DNA of 19,770 bases from an uncultured Clostridia bacterium. Its GTDB lineage: Bacteria > Bacillota > Clostridia > UBA1381. Of the stretch, positions 13,737-19,770 are shown in pieces (the stretch's first letter is position 1; every line of letters starts with the position of its first letter). Where the stretch lies: NCBI GenBank assembly GCA_934463455.1, contig CAKSJU010000035.1, forward strand, positions 1-19,770. Reading direction: 5' to 3'. Position numbers and translations under genes: made by a program. The notes beneath the pieces are model-generated. The model saw only the letters and a list, made by a program, of their open reading frames with translations. It did not search any database and was not told where the DNA came from.

Positions 13737-15494
13737 ATGAAAAAATTGAAAAAGAATAATTCTTACAAAACCTCGTATCTTATTAAAAGATTTGCGCCTT
13801 ATTACAAAAGGTATATAAACGTGTTAATTCTTGATTTGATATGCGCGTCTTTAACCACCGTATGTGAGTTGGTTTTTCCTATGATTGTGAGATATATCAC
13901 CAATACGGCTATGTACGATATTGCAAAGCTGTCGGTCAAAACAATTGTATCGCTGTGCGTTTTTTACTTTGTTCTCAGAATTTTTGACACGCTTGCTAAT
14001 TTTTACATGGCAAATACCGGACATGTAATGGGAACACGGATGGAAAGTGATATGCGTCATGATTTGTTTGCACATTTGCAAACCTTGTCATATTCGTATT
14101 TTTCCGAAATGAAGGTAGGTCAGATAATGTCGAGGATTACAAGCGACTTGTTTGATGTGACCGAGTTTGCGCATCATTGCCCCGAAACACTTTTTATATT
14201 AAGTGTAAAGGTGGTTGTTTCATTTATTATTTTAATGGGAATAAATCCGTACCTTACACTTATTATCTTTATTATTCTGCCGATTATGCTTTTTTGTTCA
14301 ATGAGCTTCAGAAATAAAATGAGAGCGGCGTTTAAAGCTTCAAGAGTGCAGGTGGGAGAGCTTAATGCGCAGGTCGAAGACAGCCTTTTGGGAGTAAGAG
14401 TCGTTAAATCCTTTGCGAATGAAGATATTGAAATAGATAAGTTTGACAGCGGAAATTTAAAATTTCTCGAAACAAAGAAAAAAGCTTATAAATATATGGC
14501 AGGATTTCAATGTACTACCAGATTTTTTGAGGGATTTATGTATATAACGGTGGTAGCGGCGGGGTCATTATTCATGATTAATTCAAAAATAACACCCGGC
14601 GATTTGATTACTTATCTTTTGTATGTTACCACACTGCTCGCTTCGATAAGAACTCTTATTGAATTTACCGAACAGTTTCAAAGAGGGATGACGGGAATAG
14701 AGCGGTTTATAGAAATTATGGATGCAAAGGCGGAAATAATAGATAAAAAGGACGCTGTTGAGCTTGAAAAAGCAAAGGGTGAAATTAATTTTGAAGATGT
14801 GAGTTTTAAATATAACGGAGCGGAAAAGTATGTTTTTGAGCATCTTAATTTAAAAATACCCGCAGGAGGCTCAATTGCGCTTGTTGGTCCGTCCGGGAGC
14901 GGAAAAACGACAATATGTAATCTTATTCCGAGATTTTATGATGTAACAAGCGGTAGAATTACCGTTGACGGATTGGATATCAGAGATGTTACGGCAAAAT
15001 CTTTAAGAAATAACATAGGAGTTGTACAGCAGGATGTATATTTGTTTTCCGGCTCTGTAAGCGAAAATATTGCTTACGGATGTCCGCAGGCTTCAAAGGA
15101 GGATATAATAAAAGCGGCAAAAAGAGCGGGAGCGGATGAGTTTATAAAACAGCTTCCGGACGGATATGACACATATGTGGGTGAGCGCGGAGTTAAGCTT
15201 TCGGGAGGACAAAAGCAAAGAATAAGCATCGCAAGAGTATTTCTTAAAAATCCTCCGATACTTCTTTTGGATGAAGCAACCTCCGCACTGGATAACGAAA
15301 GTGAAAAAATAGTCCAAAAATCTCTTGAGGAGCTTGCAAAGGGCAGAACGGTGTTTACAATTGCACATAGACTTTCCACAATTAAAAATGCGGATATGAT
15401 TCTTGTGCTTACAAATAACGGAATAGAAGAACAAGGAACACATGAAGAACTTTTGAAGAAAAACGGAATATATGCTCAGCTTTATAATATGTAA
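13737..15494 (+). CDS. ABC exporter, fused membrane and ATPase domains
   Basis: This is a half-transporter of the multidrug/lipid exporter type (MsbA, LmrA, BmrA and similar), acting as a homodimer, or a heterodimer with an unlinked partner, in the cytoplasmic membrane. Residues 1 to about 320 hold six predicted membrane helices (for example LICASLTTVCELVFPMIVRY, VVVSFIILMGINPYLTLIIF). The ATPase domain (about 345-585) has Walker A GPSGSGKTT (384-392), a Q-loop (NNIGVVQQD), signature LSGGQKQR, Walker B ILLLDEATSALD and the H-loop AHRLST. All catalytic residues look intact, including the Glu after Walker B. GAAAGGT lies 5 bases before ATG 13737. It is the only gene of its unit. The substrate cannot be told from sequence. 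Divergent uvrBA shares the upstream region. Confidence 0.93.
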   Translation: MKKLKKNNSYKTSYLIKRFAPYYKRYINVLILDLICASLTTVCELVFPMIVRYITNTAMYDIAKLSVKTIVSLCVFYFVLRIFDTLANFYMANTGHVMGTRMESDMRHDLFAHLQTLSYSYFSEMKVGQIMSRITSDLFDVTEFAHHCPETLFILSVKVVVSFIILMGINPYLTLIIFIILPIMLFCSMSFRNKMRAAFKASRVQVGELNAQVEDSLLGVRVVKSFANEDIEIDKFDSGNLKFLETKKKAYKYMAGFQCTTRFFEGFMYITVVAAGSLFMINSKITPGDLITYLLYVTTLLASIRTLIEFTEQFQRGMTGIERFIEIMDAKAEIIDKKDAVELEKAKGEINFEDVSFKYNGAEKYVFEHLNLKIPAGGSIALVGPSGSGKTTICNLIPRFYDVTSGRITVDGLDIRDVTAKSLRNNIGVVQQDVYLFSGSVSENIAYGCPQASKEDIIKAAKRAGADEFIKQLPDGYDTYVGERGVKLSGGQKQRISIARVFLKNPPILLLDEATSALDNESEKIVQKSLEELAKGRTVFTIAHRLSTIKNADMILVLTNNGIEEQGTHEELLKKNGIYAQLYNM

Positions 15495-15525
15495 CAAAGT
15501 GGATGCAAAAAAAGTTCGGAACGCA

Positions 15526-15558
15526 AAAAGGCGGTGTATTTTTATACACCGCTTTTTT
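15526..15558. terminator. Terminator of the ABC exporter gene, possibly bidirectional
   Basis: GCGGTGTAT (15531-15539) pairs perfectly with ATACACCGC (15544-15552) around a TTTT loop, followed by TTTTTT on the plus strand and preceded by an A5 run that would give a U-run for the minus-strand gene at 15592-15846. The stem is 9 bp and strong. Confidence 0.9.
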
Positions 15559-15591
15559 GCTCGGGATTTTTATGATAGTATCTGTTTTAAC

Positions 15592-15846
15592 CTATATTAT
15601 ATAGGTAATAACTGCTCCCAAAACGGCGGCGGCAAGGAGAAAAAAAGCAATATAGGGAATAGGAGAAGGTCTTTTTTTCAGTCTGATTTGAGTATGGTTA
15701 AGATATGAAGCAACTATTTTTTCGGCGTCTGCAATAATTTTATCTTCAAGTGCCGGATTATAATCTTTTAAAATTAAGATTGCCCGGTCAATATACGGAG
15801 AAGAAAAGTTTTCCAATATAATTGCTTGCTTTGTATTATTTTTCAT
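15592..15846 (-). CDS. Small tail-anchored membrane protein of unknown function (84 aa)
   Basis: The product begins MKNNTKQAIILENFSSPYID, continues with a helical soluble part (RAILILKDYNPALEDKIIAD and EKIVASYLNHTQIRLKKR), and ends with one membrane helix (about 63-84, PYIAFFLLAAAVLGAVITYI) right at the C-terminus. The bulk would therefore face the cytoplasm, anchored by its tail, with a basic patch LKKRP next to the membrane. The site AAGAGGGG fits the ATG at 15846. From memory this type, with AxxxENFSSPYI near its start, recurs in clostridial genomes, but no function is known to me. It is convergent with the ABC exporter gene and probably ends at the shared terminator. Confidence 0.78.
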   Translation of the reverse strand: MKNNTKQAIILENFSSPYIDRAILILKDYNPALEDKIIADAEKIVASYLNHTQIRLKKRPSPIPYIAFFLLAAAVLGAVITYII

Positions 15847-16109
15847 TTACATACCCCTCTTGTTAATAATTTTGTAGCATTTTGTGTTTGTAAAATCTAA
15901 TGTTATATTTAACAATTTGCTATATTTTTATACGTATTTTATTCCAAAAATTGCTTTTTTGCTTAAAAATGGGCTGTTTTTGTGAGTTTAAATACCATTA
16001 TATGGAAATATATTACACAAAAAGGTAAAAAGTCTATAAAGAAATGATGTAATTATTAAAAAAATAATACGGATTTTAGTAAAAACGTAACAAATTCGTA
16101 ATAAATTCC
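15847..16109. other. AT-rich intergenic region without a recognisable gene
   Basis: These 263 bases lie between the divergent 84-aa gene and the promoter of the G5/3D gene. I see no coding signal. An imperfect palindrome CCATTATATGG lies at 15995-16005. A weak minus-strand promoter for the 84-aa gene is possible here (TTGTTA, 17 bases, TACAAA), but it is not convincing. Confidence 0.6.
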
Positions 16110-16138
16110 TTGACAATTGAATATAATCATAGTAAAAT
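16110..16138 (+). promoter_or_regulatory. sigma-A promoter of the G5/3D gene
   Basis: A perfect -35 TTGACA (16110-16115), 17 bases, then TAAAAT (16133-16138). Transcription would begin near 16145, leaving a leader of about 125 bases before the ATG at 16270. Confidence 0.78.
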
Positions 16139-16142
16139 AACT

Positions 16143-16269
16143 CGTATAGGACTTGAAAAACAGTTTTTAGGAATATTACATTGAGGTGTGTATTCTTGGT
16201 ATGTGTCTAAAATCATGTGCCGAACTTTGGAAGCTCTTATACGGCGTCCACAGAAAGGAATGATGAAGA
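16143..16269 (+). other. Long leader of the G5/3D gene with possible RNA structure
   Basis: The leader holds several long-range complementarities: GGAC (16149-16152) with GTCC (16246-16249), CGTATA (16143-16148) with TATACG (16238-16243), and GCCG (16219-16222) with CGGC (16242-16245). Some share strands and so would be alternatives. No T-run terminator is seen. I cannot match it to a known riboswitch. The c-di-AMP (ydaO-type) class, often found before cell-wall genes of this kind, does not fit. The ribosome site AAAGGA lies at 16254-16259. Confidence 0.35.
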
Positions 16270-17328
16270 ATGTCTTTATTTGAAAAATTAAAGAAATTCC
16301 CAAAAAGTAATCCGAAAAAATTGTTTGAAACATTTATGGCAGTAACCGTTGTTTCCATGATAACAATGGGTGCTGTGTTTGATACGGGCATGAAAGAAAT
16401 AACCGTAATGCGTACCGACTTGTTTGCGGGTACTACCGAAACAATGACGGCAAGCACGCGTCAGGAAAATGTATATGAATTTTTTAAAGAAAAAAATATA
16501 CCGGTCGATAGTGATGAAATTCTTGCATTTTCAATGACGGACGAAATCAATGACGGAGATACCCTGGAAATAAAACAGGGTAAAAAAATTAAAATAAAAG
16601 CGGACGGAACGATAAAAACGACTTTGACGTCAAGAACTACCGTTGCGGAAGCTCTTATGGAAAACGGTGTAAAAATAGGTGCGGACGATTGGGCTGAGCC
16701 GGGATTTGAAACACCGGTTACCGACGGAATGGACATCACATTATACAGAATAACCGTACGGGAAGAAACTGTTACTGAAAAATTTTCGGGTCCTGTAGAA
16801 AATCGTACGGACAATAATATGTATAAGGATGAACAAAAGGTAATAAAAGGCGAAGAGGGAACTAAGGAAGTTTCTTACAAAATTATGTATAACGGAGACC
16901 GGGAGGTTTACCGCGAAACTCTTTCGGAAAATGTCATAAAAGAACCGGGAACAACGGTTGTGGTTACCGGAACAAAAGAAAGATTGACAGCTACAAAGCA
17001 GGGAAGAACATTTACTTACTCTAAAAAAATTACGGTGAATGCGACTGCTTATGATACTTCACCGGAGGAAAACGGCGGATATTCAAGAACAGCATTGGGT
17101 CTTACCCCGAAGTTCGGTATTGTTGCCGTAGACCCAAGAGTTATTCCGCTCGGTTCAAAGCTTTATATTGAATCGGTTGATGACGGAGGCTCATGGACTT
17201 ACGGATATTGCATAGCCGGAGATACCGGAGGCGCGATAAAAGGAAAGAGAATTGATTTGTGTTATAATACAAGATATGAATGTATGCAGTTTGGCAGAAG
17301 AAGCGCGACTGTATACGTGCTGGATTAA
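16270..17328 (+). CDS. YabE-like cell-wall protein with DUF348, G5 and 3D domains
   Basis: Exported or membrane-anchored protein that probably acts on or binds peptidoglycan. Residues 1-20 are basic, and 21-39 (FETFMAVTVVSMITMGAVF) are an uncleaved signal or anchor. Two ubiquitin-like DUF348 repeats follow (about 42-98 and 105-160). A G5-type region (about 160-245) ends with EPGTTVVVTGT. The 3D domain (about 255-352) has VNATAYDTSPEENGG, the GIVAVDPRVIPLGSKLYIE segment and GDTGGAIKGKRIDLCY with its three Asp residues. The fold resembles the lytic transglycosylase MltA core. RpfB and Bacillus YabE/YocH are relatives. The 352-residue length is normal. The unit is single-gene, with its own promoter and a long leader. 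Confidence 0.9.
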   Translation: MSLFEKLKKFPKSNPKKLFETFMAVTVVSMITMGAVFDTGMKEITVMRTDLFAGTTETMTASTRQENVYEFFKEKNIPVDSDEILAFSMTDEINDGDTLEIKQGKKIKIKADGTIKTTLTSRTTVAEALMENGVKIGADDWAEPGFETPVTDGMDITLYRITVREETVTEKFSGPVENRTDNNMYKDEQKVIKGEEGTKEVSYKIMYNGDREVYRETLSENVIKEPGTTVVVTGTKERLTATKQGRTFTYSKKITVNATAYDTSPEENGGYSRTALGLTPKFGIVAVDPRVIPLGSKLYIESVDDGGSWTYGYCIAGDTGGAIKGKRIDLCYNTRYECMQFGRRSATVYVLD

Positions 17329-17355
17329 AATTAATTAGGCAGTAACGGATTACTT

Positions 17356-17416
17356 GTAAACAATAGTTTACCGACGGACATACCGGCCAAGCGGCAGGTA
17401 TGTCCGTTCACTTTTT
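17356..17416 (+). terminator. Probable terminator region after the G5/3D gene
   Basis: A strong hairpin CGGACATACC (17375-17384) / GGTATGTCCG (17397-17406) is capped by GCC/GGC and followed by TTCACTTTTT, a poor T-run. Just before it is the inverted repeat GTAAAC-AATA-GTTTAC (17356-17371). The 10-bp stem makes termination likely on the plus strand. The minus strand has no T-run, so it is less likely to end the mannosidase transcript. Confidence 0.6.
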
Positions 17417-17468
17417 CAGTGAGAATTGGGGTCTATAAAATGAAAAAACAAATCCTGCAAAGATTGTA

Positions 17469-19601
17469 TTAAACATTCATGGTATTTTTTCTTACGATTT
17501 GCTTTTTGGGCGAATATTTGAGCGTATAGCTGTTTTCTCCGTATTTTTTTGATATAAGCTTTAAAGTAAAGCTTTCAGCCTCTTCTGTTTCGGGAAGAGT
17601 GAATTGGAGTATATGCCCTCTTAAGTTTTCGTTTTTGCCGCTTTTCGGCGTTTGCCAATCAATAATATGATAAACATTGCTTCCGATTTCAATATATGCC
17701 GAAATTGTATCCTCGGCACATTCAAAGGAATCATTTAAAAGCCACAGCTCTGCCGAAAAAAGTTCACCGCCGCTATAGGAAAATTTTGAAATTCGCGCAC
17801 TCGGAATAATCGGTGAAAGCGAATTTTTAATGCTGTAATAAGCTTTTTTAGGCTTTGCGGGATAGGATAAAACGGAATTGTTTGCAGCAGTTTTCCACGG
17901 CTCGTTGTAACACCAGTTAACAGCCATTGAGCAATAAGGCTTTTGCCGGCGTGCTTCTTCAAATATTGCTTTATATCCCTCACATTGAAGCCATTGACTG
18001 TAAAAGACAATATCTTCAAGCGTTGTCATTGTGCCGAAATATTTTTCGAGAACATCCAAGCACATCCAAGAGCTTTCTCTCCAAGCACCGAAAGCATGAT
18101 GACCTGTCCATGACGGACTGGAGGCAGTAGGAAACAAATCACCTTTCGGAATGAAAGTTTTTAAATATTCAACATCCGCAACCGACGGAATACCGAACTC
18201 GGAATAAGCGGTATTTCTTGCAGAATTGAACATTTCGTAAACTTCGGCATTCTCAACATCGGAATAAAACAAATAACACCCGTGAGCCATACCGGTAAGC
18301 GGCGAGGTCGCAATAAACGGTGTATTTTGGTCAAGGTCGTAACATATTTTATTCAGCAGTCTCAGGGCATGCGACTGGTCGGTCATCCTTGACCAACCGT
18401 TAAAAAGCTCGTTGCCGCCGCACCATAGTACAAGACAAGGATGCTTGCGGAGCATTTTTACTATAGCTCTTGCTTCCTGCTCTAAAATTTTAAGATAATG
18501 AGGGTCGTTTTGATAGTTGTTGCACGCAAGAGGAAATTCCTGCCATACCATAATTCCGTATTCATCGCAAAGCTCGTAAAAAACTTCCTTGCCTATACCC
18601 GAGCCGCCCCAAACACGAAAAATGTTCATATTTGCCTCTTTTGCAAGCCGTACCAACGGCTCGTAGGTATCTCTTGAAGCATTTCCCATAAATATTTCGG
18701 GCGTGACAAAGTTGGAGCCTTTTGCAAATATATTTTTTCCGTTTAAACGAATTTGAGTGGGCGGAACGCTCCTGGATTTCGGAAATCCTTCCGGCTCGGT
18801 CCAGGCTTTTGGATCGCTCATTACAAGCTCTGCGTTTCGAAAACCTATTTTGCCATGCTTTTCATCAACAGAATTAAAAACTCTGTAGCTGTACAGATTG
18901 GGATTCCCCTGACCGTTGCAGTACCATACAAGCGGATTATTTATTGTAATGTTTTTATCCGCTCCTTTGTATAAAAGCTCGCCGTCGGGAGAATAAAATT
19001 CAATTTCGCAACTGTCGTCGGTTTCGAATGTAATATTCGCTCTATCGCACGACAGGGTGTAAGACACTTCACAATTTTTTATATAGTCTTTCGGTCTTAT
19101 ATCTATGTAAGCATCGTTCCATATCCCGGAAACAAGCAACCTGGGATGCCAGTCCCAACCGTAGCATACCGGCGGCTTGCAGCAGTTATCAGCTTGCTCT
19201 CTGCCCTCAGGAGCACCATTTCTTTTCGGATGTGGGTGTATTATTACCGTAATTTCATTTTTTTCGGGTTTTAATATATCAGTTATGTCTGTTTCTGTTT
19301 TTGTAAACATGCCTTCGTGCGAACAGATTATTTCATCATTTAGCAGTATATCATATAAATAATCTATTCCTTCACTTACAAAGAATACTTTGTCTGTTAT
19401 GGATGTATTTACCGAAAATTCACTTCGGTAATACCATGTGCTGTCCTCAAGCTGCTTGTATTGTGTAAAGTTATCGGCATAATTTACATCGCCCCAATTA
19501 TAAAAAGCCGCATAATCCTGCTGAATTGTTCCGGGAACATTTGCCGGAAACCAAATATTTTCATCATCTTTTCGGCCTTGCCAAGTGAGTTTTTGCTTCA
19601 T
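17469..19601 (-). CDS. Glycoside hydrolase family 2, beta-mannosidase-like
   Basis: Predicted retaining exo-glycosidase, most likely removing non-reducing-end beta-mannose from mannan or N-glycan fragments imported into the cell. The 710 residues open with a jelly-roll domain (residues 1 to about 170, VPGTIQQDYAAFYNWGD, STWYYRSEFSV, and GWDWHPRLLVSGIW, a segment typical of beta-mannosidases). An immunoglobulin-like domain follows, then the TIM barrel (about 290-590) with RVWGGSGIGKEVFYELCDEY, the acid/base E398 in CGGNE and the likely nucleophile E468 in AYSEFG. There is no signal peptide, so the enzyme is cytoplasmic. It is shorter than many GH2 mannosidases (750-860 aa). The spacing of AAAGG to the ATG is long. 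Exact substrate is unproven. Confidence 0.88.
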   Translation of the reverse strand: MKQKLTWQGRKDDENIWFPANVPGTIQQDYAAFYNWGDVNYADNFTQYKQLEDSTWYYRSEFSVNTSITDKVFFVSEGIDYLYDILLNDEIICSHEGMFTKTETDITDILKPEKNEITVIIHPHPKRNGAPEGREQADNCCKPPVCYGWDWHPRLLVSGIWNDAYIDIRPKDYIKNCEVSYTLSCDRANITFETDDSCEIEFYSPDGELLYKGADKNITINNPLVWYCNGQGNPNLYSYRVFNSVDEKHGKIGFRNAELVMSDPKAWTEPEGFPKSRSVPPTQIRLNGKNIFAKGSNFVTPEIFMGNASRDTYEPLVRLAKEANMNIFRVWGGSGIGKEVFYELCDEYGIMVWQEFPLACNNYQNDPHYLKILEQEARAIVKMLRKHPCLVLWCGGNELFNGWSRMTDQSHALRLLNKICYDLDQNTPFIATSPLTGMAHGCYLFYSDVENAEVYEMFNSARNTAYSEFGIPSVADVEYLKTFIPKGDLFPTASSPSWTGHHAFGAWRESSWMCLDVLEKYFGTMTTLEDIVFYSQWLQCEGYKAIFEEARRQKPYCSMAVNWCYNEPWKTAANNSVLSYPAKPKKAYYSIKNSLSPIIPSARISKFSYSGGELFSAELWLLNDSFECAEDTISAYIEIGSNVYHIIDWQTPKSGKNENLRGHILQFTLPETEEAESFTLKLISKKYGENSYTLKYSPKKQIVRKNTMNV

Positions 19602-19649
19602 ATGTATAAATCAATCCTTTCAATTAAATAAAGATTTTTTGCATTTATC

Positions 19650-19678
19650 ATTATATCATACATTTATAGTAAATTCAA
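19650..19678 (-). promoter_or_regulatory. sigma-A promoter of the GH2 gene
   Basis: On the minus strand: TTGAAT (19678-19673), 17 bases, TATAAT (19655-19650) with TATG as extended -10. The transcript leader would be about 40 bases. The rest of 19602-19770 is AT-rich, without a gene or carbohydrate-regulator operator that I can recognise. Confidence 0.78.
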
Positions 19679-19770
19679 TATACAAAATAAAAAATCAGGG
19701 AAATCGAAAATCAAAATAGTCAAGATTTTTGAATGAGTGAACAAGCTGTATTCGTATTGCGTTAAAAAAA

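Noticed and set aside
16139..16269. A ydaO-type c-di-AMP riboswitch before the G5/3D gene
   Set aside because: The expected conserved blocks of that class are not seen, so no class is assigned.
1..19770. tRNA, rRNA, CRISPR, IS elements, phage or toxin-antitoxin genes
   Set aside because: Looking on both strands I found no cloverleaf, regularly spaced repeat array, transposase or paired small toxin/antitoxin reading frames.

Overview
The window looks like the chromosome of a low-GC, spore-former-type Firmicute of class Clostridia, possibly an uncultured gut lineage of the Ruminococcaceae/Oscillospirales or Monoglobus kind. The class rests on strong AT-rich sigma-A promoters with extended -10 elements, AGGAGG ribosome sites, a Gram-positive L10 leader, a DinR-type LexA box, a YabE-like G5/3D cell-wall protein, and small-protein families of a clostridial type. 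The finer placement is a guess.

Layout. 1-510: a single-gene HU transcription unit with a good promoter and terminator. 511-2376: four co-directional genes of unknown function, three small and one of 308 aa. 2373-3211: a GNAT acetyltransferase with its own promoter. 3259-7720: a translation and secretion block, rpmG-secE-nusG-rplK-rplA-[promoter and L10 leader]-rplJ-rplL-yceD(DUF177)-rpmF, closed by a bidirectional terminator. 7797-13542 (minus strand): uvrB-uvrA-HAD phosphatase, tightly coupled, with a 67-aa gene downstream. 13543-13736: divergent control region carrying a LexA box and the uvrB promoter on one side and the promoter of an ABC exporter on the other. 13737-15494: ABC exporter. 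15592-15846 (minus): a small tail-anchored membrane protein. 16110-17328: promoter, about 125-nt leader and a YabE-like G5/3D protein. 17469-19601 (minus): a cytoplasmic GH2 beta-mannosidase-like enzyme with its own promoter.

How it works together. The ribosomal block shows layered feedback. Two separate L1-binding mimics lie before rplK and before rplA, and an L10 leader with an intrinsic terminator lies before rplJ, directly behind a perfect TTGACA-17-TATAAT promoter whose -10 is buried in a 16-bp perfect inverted repeat. rplL is followed by yceD-rpmF rather than by the usual rpoB-rpoC. The uvrBA unit appears to be under SOS control.

Most of the window is housekeeping. I see no phage, IS element, CRISPR array, tRNA, rRNA or defence system. 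The best candidates for something new are the palindromic L10 promoter, the doubled L1 sites, the long acidic tail on L10, the four-gene cluster of unknown function, and two unexplained structured noncoding elements (8034-8092 and 16145-16269).
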